The notes under the pieces: model-generated
What the model saw: only the letters and a program-made list of their open reading frames with translations
Told to the model about the DNA's origin: nothing
Databases searched by the model: none
Source of the DNA: Brachybacterium sp036311905
Lineage (GTDB): Bacteria > Actinomycetota > Actinomycetes > Actinomycetales > Dermabacteraceae
Direction: 5' to 3'
DNA: 64,000 bases
Assembly: GCF_036311905.1 (NCBI RefSeq)
Contig: NZ_JAZDCH010000026.1
Span: 62,001 to 126,000, forward strand
In this document: one piece after another, positions 1 through 7,362 of the stretch
Layout: the number at the start of each line of letters is the position of its first letter
How positions within the stretch are numbered: the first letter of the stretch is position 1
Translations under genes and position numbers: made by a program

Positions 1-238
1 TCGTGACCACGTCGAGCAGCAGGCCGGCTACCGCCGCGATCCCCGTGAGCACGAGCCCGAGCAGCGTGACGTTCGTGAGCCGCCGGTTGTCCTCCACCCC
101 GGTGGGGGTGGGCGTCAGCACCTCACCGATTCCGTGCAGGACGGTGATGCCGGCGATCACCGCGGTGATCGCGGCGAGGATGGGCACCACGAGCCACACC
201 AGGGACCCGCAGATCATCGTCACGCCCAGTGGCCTCAT
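1..238 (-). CDS. Small membrane protein, 3' end outside window
   Basis: Partial gene that runs off the left edge; about 79 residues are visible. Two hydrophobic stretches (about residues 8-32 and 58-75) flank a short polar loop rich in Thr, Pro and Asn, so it is probably a two-helix membrane protein. I do not recognise a family. It starts 10 nt after the stop of the DoxX-family gene and is likely co-transcribed with it. A purine-rich GGGGGAGG lies only 2 nt before the ATG at 238, so a start a few codons further in (the GTG or ATG near 217-223) is also possible. Confidence 0.55.
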   Translation of the reverse strand, partial: MRPLGVTMICGSLVWLVVPILAAITAVIAGITVLHGIGEVLTPTPTGVEDNRRLTNVTLLGLVLTGIAAVAGLLLDVVT

Positions 239-248
239 GGCCTCCCCC

Positions 249-1277
249 TCATCGGTTGAAGGGATCATCCCCCCGGATCCCCCAGCTGAAACCGCGATCG
301 TAGAGCATCCTGCCGGACTCGTCCGGGGCGAGCACCAGGTCCTGGCCCTCGCCGGTGACGTGCAGCGTGCCGTCTCCCTGCTCCTCGACCGTGAGCACGA
401 GCGTCTCACCTTCCGCCGCGAGGTACTCCTGGATCGGCTGGCCCTCCTCCCGCAGGTCCAGCAGCGTCAGCTCGATCTGCGAGCCGTCCAGCCGCCGCCA
501 GGTGCCGGTGAGCAGGGTGCCGTCGGCCTGGCGCAGCTGGGCCCGCGCCTCGCCGCCGCTGGAGATCGACCCCAGCGCGAGGGCGCTCCACCGGGTGTCC
601 TCGGAGAGCTGGGCGGCGGGCTCGGCGGTGTCCGACGCGACGCTCCACACGCCCGCGGGCACCGATTCGTCCACCGAGCGCGGGGCGTAGTGCCCCGAGA
701 TGCCCCACAGGCACAGCCCCGCGAGAGCCAGGGCCGCGATCGGGCCGGCGATCGACCCGACCCGTTCGGCGGGCCGCCAGGGGATCAGCCGCGGGGACGG
801 GCCCTGGGGGATCTCGCCGCTGGTCAGGAAGGCCCGCGTGAGCCGCGGCAGCCACGGGATCAGCACGATCAGCGAGAGCACCAGGTAGATCAGCGTCGGC
901 GTCTTCACCATCACGTCGTAGCCGAGGTTGAGCACCAGCACGAGCGACATGGAGGCCGCGCCGAGCAGCGCCCCGAGCGGGACCGAGCGCCGCCACAGCA
1001 GGGCGAGCCCGGCGCCGAACTCCGCGAGCCCGGCGAGGAACTGGAACAGCGGCGAGAAGGCGACCATCCGCCACAGCAGCCCCATGGGGCTCATCTCGCC
1101 GTGGGCGATGAGGGCGTCGCCGGTGTCGGAGAACCCGAACTGGCCGAACACCAGCTTCGCCCCGCCGTAGTAGAAGAACACCACGGCGAGCAGCAGGCGG
1201 ATCGCCGCATGGGCCCACCAGGCGATGGTGATCCCGACGTTCCGGGCCAGCTTCTTCTCCGCGGTGTAGTCGCTCAT
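249..1277 (-). CDS. DoxX-family membrane protein with extracytoplasmic C-terminal domain
   Basis: 342 residues. The N-terminal ~155 residues carry four hydrophobic helices with the DoxX pattern: a helix ending in FFYYGGAKL, then a loop with a Gly/Asp-rich motif, then helices separated by short charged loops. DoxX proteins are poorly defined small integral membrane proteins, some linked to thiosulfate or quinone redox. A further helix near residues 177-195 leads into a ~140-residue hydrophilic, beta-rich tail (repeated Leu/Val-rich strands with Gly and Thr turns) that looks extracytoplasmic and is not part of ordinary short DoxX proteins. The ATG at 1277 is preceded by a GAGGTGGGGG ribosome binding site. 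It probably heads an operon with the partial gene at 1-238. Confidence 0.7.
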   Translation of the reverse strand: MSDYTAEKKLARNVGITIAWWAHAAIRLLLAVVFFYYGGAKLVFGQFGFSDTGDALIAHGEMSPMGLLWRMVAFSPLFQFLAGLAEFGAGLALLWRRSVPLGALLGAASMSLVLVLNLGYDVMVKTPTLIYLVLSLIVLIPWLPRLTRAFLTSGEIPQGPSPRLIPWRPAERVGSIAGPIAALALAGLCLWGISGHYAPRSVDESVPAGVWSVASDTAEPAAQLSEDTRWSALALGSISSGGEARAQLRQADGTLLTGTWRRLDGSQIELTLLDLREEGQPIQEYLAAEGETLVLTVEEQGDGTLHVTGEGQDLVLAPDESGRMLYDRGFSWGIRGDDPFNR

Positions 1278-1312
1278 GCCCCCACCTCAGCGCAGGAGCG
1301 ACCCCGCGCGAC

Positions 1313-2629
1313 TCACCCGCTGGTCGCGACCTGCTCCGACGAGAGTCGGATCTCCCGCACCCAGCTCGCCTCGGACTGCAGCGGCCGGCCGGGGACCAGC
1401 TCGCCGTCGGCGACGAAGCCTTCCTCCCGGCCCTCGAGCTCAGCGACCAGCAGCGCCCGATGCCGCGCGAGCTCCGCGGCGGCCGACGGATCGGCCGCCA
1501 GGTCGTGCTCCTCCCGTGGATCGGACCCGAGGTCGAAGAGCTGCTCGTGGCCGTCGCCCGAGAACCACAGGTACTTGTGCCGCTCCGAGCGGATCCAGTG
1601 CAGGCCGTGGTGGCCGAGCGAGCTGATCAGGTGCTCGCCGTGGAGGTGCTCCCGCACGGGCCGGCCGTGGCTCGCCGCGCGCAGGTCCTTCCCGTCGACC
1701 CCCTCGGGCACCGGCACGCCGGCCAGTCCCAGGAGGGTCGGCATCAGGTCGCGCAGCTCCGCGATCGGATCGACCTCGCCACCCTCGCCCCAGCCGTCAC
1801 GGAACCTCTCGGGCACGTGCAGCAGCAACGGCACCCGCGCCGAGCCCTCGTAGCCGACGGACTTGCGGTACATGTCGTGGTCGCCGAGCATCTCGCCGTG
1901 GTCGGAGACCACCGCGATCACGGTGTCCTCGAGCAGCCCCTGGTCGGAGAGGGCCTCCCGCAGCCGGTTCAGCTGCAGGTCGATGAACTCGATGGAGCCG
2001 TAGTAGCCGGCCCGCACCTGCTCGTGGGTGCTCTCCTTCTGCGCCCCGAACTCCGACTCGGAACCGAAGTCCCGCCGGTGCTCGTCGAAGCGGGAGACCC
2101 ACTCGCCGTGCGCCCGCGGCGGACCCGGCCGGTCGCGGTACTTGTCCCACAGCCAGGCCGGCGGATCGAAGGGCGCATGCGGCCGATGGAAGGACATGTA
2201 CAGCAGGAACGGCTTCGTCGGATCGCGTCGCTCGAGGAAGCGCAGCGACTCGTCCGCCACCCAGCGGGTGGGGTGCAGCCGCTCCTCCCGCTCCCACGGC
2301 CGAGCGGTCATCGCATTGCAGCCGATGCCGGTGTCCTGGTAATCCGCCCGCGGATCACCGGTCTCCCGCCGCAGGAACTCGACGTAGTCGTCGCCCGGAC
2401 CGCGCGCCGCGCGGCGAGCCGCGTGCAGGAAGCCGTCGTGCAGCAGCACCTCGTCGAAGCCGCAGCGCGCCCGATCGGGGAAGACGTGCATCTTCCCCAC
2501 CGCGAAGGTCTGGTACCCGTGGTCGCGCAGCGTGGACTGCAGCGTCACCGGGTCGGCGTCGGGGAAGGGCACGCCCTCCCGGTAGCCGTAGCGACCGTGC
2601 AGGTCCGGCGACTTCCCGGTGAACAGCCC
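1313..2629 (-). pseudogene. 5'-truncated sulfatase (arylsulfatase family)
   Basis: The remaining ~440 codons encode the body of an arylsulfatase-type enzyme. Metal and substrate motifs are visible: AVGKMH, FHRPHAPFDPP, and SDHGEMLGDH near the middle. Recognisable homology continues upstream of the first possible start (GTG at 2572) back to an LFTGKSPDLHGRYGY segment at about 2582-2626, where sulfatases normally read ...LLTG.YPH..G. It is then cut off by an in-frame TGA that is the stop codon of the neighbouring SPFH gene (2645-2647). The first ~75 residues are therefore gone, including the metal-binding Asp pair and the CxPxR formylglycine cysteine. Without that residue a sulfatase is not expected to hydrolyse sulfate esters. 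The break lies inside an 11-bp tandem repeat, which suggests a deletion. Confidence 0.8.
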
Positions 2630-2654
2630 TGCCTCAGCCCTGCCTCAGCCCTGC
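2624..2654. repeat. 11-bp tandem repeat at sulfatase/SPFH junction
   Basis: The unit CAGCCCTGCCT occurs 2.8 times in a row. It spans the end of the SPFH gene and the first surviving codons of the truncated sulfatase, so it probably marks a slippage or deletion junction. Confidence 0.75.
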
Positions 2655-3805
2655 TCGGCGCTGCCCGGCCGCGCCCACGGCGGCACCGAGCCGCCGGGGT
2701 AGCCGGGCACGCGCCGCTGCTGCTGCTGCGCCTCGGCCTGGGCGCGCTGCGCCTCCCGCTGGGCCTGCTCGGCCTGGGAGCGGGCCTGCTCGCGGCGCCG
2801 CTCCTCCTGGGCGCGCAGCTGCTCGGCGGAGATCCGCTGCCGCTCCTGGTGCTCGTCCGCATCCGCGTCCTGGTCGGCCTGGTGCGCGGCCTGGGCCTGC
2901 AGCATGGCGGAGCGGATCTCGTCGCCCATCGAGCCGACGGCCCCGGGGTTGCTGGGCAGGTACAGCACGTTGGAGCGGCCGTTGCGGGCCACGTCCTGCA
3001 TGGTGTCGAAGTACTGGGTCATCAGCAGCAGCTGCTCGGCCGAGTTCTCGATGCCGACCTTGCGCAGCATCTCGTACTGCTCGGCGATGCCCAGGGCGAT
3101 CGCCTTCCGCTGGGCGGCGACGCCCTCACCCTGCAGACGCTTGGACTCGGCCTCGGCCTCGGCCTGGGTGACGCGCTTGATCTTGTCCGCCTCCGCGAGG
3201 GACTGCGCGGCGACGCGGTCGCGCTGGGCGGCGTTGATGGAGTTCATCGAGTCGCGGACCCGCTGGTCCGGGGAGATGTCCTGCACCAGGGTGTTGATGA
3301 TCCGGAAGCCGTACTCGAGCATCCGCTCGGAGAGGGTCTGCTCGACGCTGCGGGCGATGTCGTCCTTCGACTCGAAGGCCGCGTCCAGCTCGAGGCCGGA
3401 GAGGGCCGAGCGCACCGTGTCGAAGACGTACGAGCGGATCTGCGCCTCGGGGTTCGACAGCTTGTAGTACGCGTCGACGACCTGGTTCTCCTGGATCTGG
3501 TACTGCACCGCGACCGGGACGGTCACGAACACGTTGTCCTTGGTCTTGGACTCGATGTTCACCTCGAGCTGCTGGACGCGCAGCGAGATGGGGCGGGTGA
3601 TCGAGTCGACGAACGGGGTCTTGAAGTTCAGACCTGCCGAGGCGACCCGCTTGAACTTGCCGAAGCTCTCCACGATCACCGCCTCGGAGGAGTGGACGGT
3701 GAACATGATCGACGTGCGCAGACCGCCGAAAAGCAGCGCGAGGATGACGATCAGCACCACCACCACGACGGCGATGACGATCAGAGTGACGACGATGCCT
3801 TCCAC
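2645..3805 (-). CDS. SPFH/band-7 domain membrane protein
   Basis: 386 residues. A single N-terminal transmembrane helix (about 4-30) precedes an SPFH domain (about 35-215) with the typical FGKFKR...GLNFKTPF opening and the YVFDTVRSAL / LDAAFESKDDI core. An Ala/Glu-rich coiled coil follows (about 205-260; AEADKIKRVTQAEAEAESKR), as in the stomatin/flotillin group. The C-terminal ~85 residues are a low-complexity Gln/Arg/Ala tail ending in Pro/Gly. Family members form oligomeric membrane scaffolds that organise microdomains or proteases; the partner here is unknown. The start is the GTG at 3805. No NfeD-type partner gene is adjacent, which is unusual for this family. The stop lies in the 11-bp repeat beside the truncated sulfatase, so the last residues may have been altered by the deletion. 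Confidence 0.85.
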   Translation of the reverse strand: MEGIVVTLIVIAVVVVVLIVILALLFGGLRTSIMFTVHSSEAVIVESFGKFKRVASAGLNFKTPFVDSITRPISLRVQQLEVNIESKTKDNVFVTVPVAVQYQIQENQVVDAYYKLSNPEAQIRSYVFDTVRSALSGLELDAAFESKDDIARSVEQTLSERMLEYGFRIINTLVQDISPDQRVRDSMNSINAAQRDRVAAQSLAEADKIKRVTQAEAEAESKRLQGEGVAAQRKAIALGIAEQYEMLRKVGIENSAEQLLLMTQYFDTMQDVARNGRSNVLYLPSNPGAVGSMGDEIRSAMLQAQAAHQADQDADADEHQERQRISAEQLRAQEERRREQARSQAEQAQREAQRAQAEAQQQQRRVPGYPGGSVPPWARPGSAEQG

Positions 3806-3844
3806 GAAGGCCCCCTATCTCTTCGGTGCGGACTGTGACCCACG

Positions 3845-4309
3845 CTACCGGAGGTCGGCTGAGAGGCGGCGGGCGATGCGCGCCGGCGGCACCGGCGGTG
3901 CGTACCGCCGCAGCACCTGGCCGTCAGGGCCGATGAGGAACTTGGTGAAGTTCCAGGAGATCCGGCCGCCCAGCACCCCGGCCCGCTGCGCGACGAGCCA
4001 CTGCCACAGCGGATCGGCCGACGGCCCGTTGACCTGCACCGCGGAGAACAGCGGGAAGGTCACGCCGTAGCCCGTGGAGCAGCGCTCGGCGGTCTCCGCG
4101 TCGCTGCCGGGGTTCTGGCGGAACTGGTCCGACGGGAAGCCGAGCACCGTCAGCCCCTGCTCGTGCAGCTCCTGCAGCCCCGCCAGCTGCGGGGTGAACG
4201 CGCATTCGGTCGCGATGTTGACGACCAGGACGTGCTCGCCGCGGTGGCGGCTCATCGCGTACGGCTCGCCGTCCGCGGTGAGCGCGGTGAAGTCGTGGAA
4301 GGAGCTCAC
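3845..4309 (-). CDS. Glutathione peroxidase-family thiol peroxidase
   Basis: 154 residues, normal length for a bacterial non-selenium GPx. The peroxidatic Cys36 sits in NIATECAFTPQ. Gln62 lies in FPSDQF and Trp119-Asn120 in ISWNFTKFLI, so the Cys-Gln-Trp-Asn tetrad is intact. Cys77 could act as resolving cysteine. The usual cysteine of the FPCNQF motif is Ser60. The family reduces hydroperoxides; bacterial cysteine forms usually use thioredoxin or another low-molecular-weight thiol system, not glutathione. The GTG start overlaps the stop of the upstream PfkB kinase by 4 nt (GTGA), so the two are translationally coupled. Confidence 0.88.
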   Translation of the reverse strand: MSSFHDFTALTADGEPYAMSRHRGEHVLVVNIATECAFTPQLAGLQELHEQGLTVLGFPSDQFRQNPGSDAETAERCSTGYGVTFPLFSAVQVNGPSADPLWQWLVAQRAGVLGGRISWNFTKFLIGPDGQVLRRYAPPVPPARIARRLSADLR

Positions 4310-5217
4310 GCCAGGAACTCGTCGACCTCGGCGCGGGTGGGCGCCGACTCGGTGCCGCGGCGGGTGACGGCGATCGCGGCCGCCGCATTGGCGCGCGTCG
4401 CGGCCGACTCCCAGTCCGCCCCGAGCGCCCGCTCCGCGAGCAGCACCCCGGTGTGGGTGTCGCCGGCCCCGTTGGTGTCCACCGCCGTCTGCGGGAAGGC
4501 GGGGATCTCGGTACCGCGGCCGTGGTGGAAGACGAGGCAACCGCGATCGCCGTCGCGCACGATCACCACCGCATGGGATCCGATCCGTCGACGCAGCGCC
4601 TGTGGGGTGTCCTCGAGGGCGTCCAGCCCGGTCAGCGCCCGCGCCTCGTCCGCGTTCGAGGTCCACACCGTGGTCCGGGCCAGCACCCGGTCCTGCAGGT
4701 CACGGGGGAACTCGGCGAAGGGCGCACCCGGGTCGAGCACCACCTCGACCCCGTCCGGCAGCGACTCGAGGAACTCCAGCAGAGGCTCCCGCGTCGGCTC
4801 GAACAGCGTGTAGCCCGAGACGCAGACGAGATCGCCCGGGGCGGGCGCGAGACGGGCCAGCGACTCGGCGCTGACCTGCCGCTCCGCCCCGTAGACGGTG
4901 AGGAAGGTGCGCTCGGCGGAGGGCTCGAGCATGACGATGCAGTAGCCCGTGTCGGCGTCCTCGCGAGGCACGTCGCTGAGGGCGACCCCGTCGGCCGCGA
5001 GCCGCTCCCGCACCAGGTCGCCGTGGCGGCCGACGCCGTGAGCGCCGCCGTGCACCGCCTCCGCACCGGTCCGCGCCGCGGCCAGCAGGGTGGTCACCGC
5101 CCCGCCCGCGTACCACTGCTCGCGGCGGACGTTCGCGTTCCCGCCGCGCGGCGGCAGGGCGTCCACCTCGACGACGACGTCGACCAGGGCCTGGGCGGTG
5201 TGGAGCACGCGGGGCAT
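4306..5217 (-). CDS. PfkB-family carbohydrate/nucleoside kinase
   Basis: 303 residues. The ribokinase/PfkB signature is clear. An N-terminal GGNANVRREQWYAGGA gives the glycine-rich substrate loop. The C-terminal VDTNGAGDTHTGVL motif (about residues 250-263) contains the anion-hole GAGD and catalytic Asp. The substrate (a sugar, deoxy-sugar acid or nucleoside) cannot be told from sequence. The ATG at 5217 follows a TACACT box by 7 nt and has no ribosome binding site, so a leaderless transcript is likely. It is the first gene of a two-gene unit with the GPx, an association whose meaning is unclear. Confidence 0.85.
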   Translation of the reverse strand: MPRVLHTAQALVDVVVEVDALPPRGGNANVRREQWYAGGAVTTLLAAARTGAEAVHGGAHGVGRHGDLVRERLAADGVALSDVPREDADTGYCIVMLEPSAERTFLTVYGAERQVSAESLARLAPAPGDLVCVSGYTLFEPTREPLLEFLESLPDGVEVVLDPGAPFAEFPRDLQDRVLARTTVWTSNADEARALTGLDALEDTPQALRRRIGSHAVVIVRDGDRGCLVFHHGRGTEIPAFPQTAVDTNGAGDTHTGVLLAERALGADWESAATRANAAAAIAVTRRGTESAPTRAEVDEFLA

Positions 5218-5224
5218 GCTCCCG

Positions 5225-5230
5225 AGTGTA
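5225..5230 (-). promoter_or_regulatory. -10 box, leaderless promoter of PfkB kinase
   Basis: TACACT read on the minus strand, 7 nt before the ATG at 5217, with no Shine-Dalgarno sequence between. It fits the TANNNT -10 consensus placing +1 at the start codon. Confidence 0.6.
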
Positions 5231-5239
5231 GGGGCCCGG

Positions 5240-7339
5240 TCACAGCGCGGAGGCGACCTCGACGGCCTGCCGGATGGCGCGCTCCGCATCGAGCTCGGCG
5301 GCGAGGTCCGCCCCGCCGACGACGTGCACCCGGGGCGAGGTGCGCGAGGCCCCGGCGCCCAGCTCGGCGGCGAGGTCGGCGACGCTCTCCTGACCGGCGC
5401 AGAGCACCACGGTGTCCACCTCGAGCACGCGCGCCTCGCCGTCCTCCACCAGGTGCAGGCCCTGCTCGTCGATGCGCTCGTAGGTGACGCCGCGATGCTG
5501 GATCACGCCGGCGCGGCGCAGCTCCGCCCGGTGCACCCAGCCGGTCGTGCGCCCGAGGCCCGCGCCGATCTTCGTCTCCTTGCGCTGCAGCAGGTGCACC
5601 TCGCGGGCGCGTCGGCCGTCGTCGGCCTCGGTGCGCTGCGGCGCGGCCGTGACGCCGCCGCGCACGGCCGAGGGGTCCGTGACGCCCCAGTGCTCGCGCC
5701 AGGCACGCGCGTCGAGGGTGGGGGAGGGGATCGCGGAGGTGAGGTACTCGGCGACGTCGACGCCGATCCCGCCCGCGCCGATGATCGCGACGCGCTCGCC
5801 GGCGACCGCCCGCTCCTCGAGCAGGTCCTGGTAGGTGACGACCTGCGGCCCCGCGGCGGGCGGCTCGGCCGACGGGGCGAAGCCCGGCAGGTCCACGGGG
5901 CGAGGGGCGACGCCGGTCGCGACGATCACGTCGTGGAAGCCCGCGAGGTCCGCGGGGGTGGGGCGCATCCCCAGCCGGATGCCGACGCCGGCCGCGGCGA
6001 GCCGCATCCTCCAGGAGCGCAGCGCGAGCGCGTAGTCCTCCTTGCCGGGGATGCGGGCGGCGAGGCGCAGCTGCCCGCCGAGCTCCTCGGTCGCCTCGAA
6101 GAGGGTCACCACGTGCCCGCGCTCGGCGGCAGCGAGGGCCGCCTCGAGACCCGCGGGACCGCCGCCGACGACCGCCACCTTCCGCACCCGTCGCGGGGCG
6201 ACGGGGGTGAGCACCAGCTCCGTCTCGTGGGCCGCGCGGGGGTTCACCAGGCAGCTCGCCCGCTTCCCGACGAAGACCTTGTCGAGGCACGCCTGGTTGC
6301 AGGAGATGCACGCGACGACCTGCCCGGAGCGGCCCTCGGCAAGCTTGCGCGGCAGATGCGGGTCGGCGAGCAACTGGCGGGCCATCGAGACCAGGTCGGC
6401 CTCGCCGCGGGCGATGACCTGCTCGGCGAGGTCGGGATCGTGCAGCCGGTTGGAGGCGATGACGGGCACGTCTACTTCGCTCCGCAGCTGGGCGGTGAGC
6501 GGCACGAAGGCCCCGCGCGGCACCGAGGTGACGATGGTGGGGACGCGCGCCTCGTGCCAGCCGATGCCGGTCGAGAGGACGTCCACGCCGCGCTCGGCGA
6601 GGCCCTTCGCGAGCACCACGGTCTCGTCCCAGGTCTGCCCGCCCGGGACCAGGTCGAGGAGGGAGATGCGATAGCTGAGCAGGGCGTCCTCGCCGATCGC
6701 GTCGCGGACCGCGGCCGCGATGGCGAGCGGGAGAGCGCGCCGGCCCTCCGCGCCCCGGCCGAAGCGGTCCCGTCTGCGGTTCGTGGCGGGGGCGAGGAAC
6801 TGGTTCAGCAGATAACCCTCGGAGCCCATCAGCTCGACCCCGTCGTAGCCGGCGTCGACCGCGCGCCGGGCCGCGAGGGCGAACTGCTCGACGGTGCGTC
6901 GGGTGCCACGCCGGGTGAGGCGCCGGCTGCGGAAGGGGGAGAGCGGGGAGCGGCCGCCGCTGGGGGAGGCGGCGAGGGGCTGCGCGGCGTAGCGGCCGGC
7001 GTGGAGCAGCTGGAGGATGATCCGCCCGTCGGCGTCGTGCACCTCGCGGGTGATCACCTGGTGGCGGGTCATGGTGCGCTCGTCGGCCTGTGCCCCGCCG
7101 GCGGTGAGGCGGCCGGAGCGGTTGGGGGAGTGGCCGCCGGTGACGATGAGTCCGACCCCGCCGCGGGCACGCTCGCCGAGGAAGGCGGAAAGGCGGGCGA
7201 GATCCCCCGGATGGTCCTCGAGGCCCACGTGCATGGACCCCATGACGAGACGGTTCTTCAGGGTGAGGCGACCGAGGTCCAGCGGGGAGAGCAGGGACCG
7301 GTACCGCGACGCTGCGGACGACGGGTGCGGGGAAGTCAT
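5240..7339 (-). CDS. 2,4-dienoyl-CoA reductase-type FMN/FAD/4Fe-4S oxidoreductase
   Basis: 699 residues, the usual size for FadH-like NADPH-dependent 2,4-dienoyl-CoA reductases and related old-yellow-enzyme fusions. An N-terminal FMN TIM barrel (about 10-335) opens with LLSPLDLGRLTLKNR and carries the catalytic-side HAGRYA and YDGVELMGSEGYLLNQF motifs. Cys344, 347, 351 and 363 form the 4Fe-4S site (CxxCxxxCx11C). A C-terminal nucleotide-binding half (about 385-699) has a VGGGPAGLEAA dinucleotide fold and a second IIGAGGIG fold. The family reduces conjugated double bonds, classically in beta-oxidation of unsaturated fatty acids; the substrate here is inferred. The gene stands alone. It starts at ATG 7339, 7 nt after a CACAAT box. 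Confidence 0.85.
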   Translation of the reverse strand: MTSPHPSSAASRYRSLLSPLDLGRLTLKNRLVMGSMHVGLEDHPGDLARLSAFLGERARGGVGLIVTGGHSPNRSGRLTAGGAQADERTMTRHQVITREVHDADGRIILQLLHAGRYAAQPLAASPSGGRSPLSPFRSRRLTRRGTRRTVEQFALAARRAVDAGYDGVELMGSEGYLLNQFLAPATNRRRDRFGRGAEGRRALPLAIAAAVRDAIGEDALLSYRISLLDLVPGGQTWDETVVLAKGLAERGVDVLSTGIGWHEARVPTIVTSVPRGAFVPLTAQLRSEVDVPVIASNRLHDPDLAEQVIARGEADLVSMARQLLADPHLPRKLAEGRSGQVVACISCNQACLDKVFVGKRASCLVNPRAAHETELVLTPVAPRRVRKVAVVGGGPAGLEAALAAAERGHVVTLFEATEELGGQLRLAARIPGKEDYALALRSWRMRLAAAGVGIRLGMRPTPADLAGFHDVIVATGVAPRPVDLPGFAPSAEPPAAGPQVVTYQDLLEERAVAGERVAIIGAGGIGVDVAEYLTSAIPSPTLDARAWREHWGVTDPSAVRGGVTAAPQRTEADDGRRAREVHLLQRKETKIGAGLGRTTGWVHRAELRRAGVIQHRGVTYERIDEQGLHLVEDGEARVLEVDTVVLCAGQESVADLAAELGAGASRTSPRVHVVGGADLAAELDAERAIRQAVEVASAL

Positions 7340-7346
7340 GCCCGCG

Positions 7347-7352
7347 ATTGTG
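7347..7352 (-). promoter_or_regulatory. Possible -10 box of dienoyl-CoA reductase gene
   Basis: CACAAT read on the minus strand, 7 nt before the ATG at 7339. It departs from TANNNT at the first base, but the same hexamer at the same spacing precedes the gene at 27031. Confidence 0.4.
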
Positions 7353-7362
7353 CCAGGCCCGG

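Noticed and set aside
1460..3838. A 792-codon plus-strand open frame across the sulfatase and SPFH genes
   Set aside because: It is antisense to two recognisable protein families, its translation is rich in Arg, Gly, Val and His typical of GC-rich shadow frames, and it matches no family.
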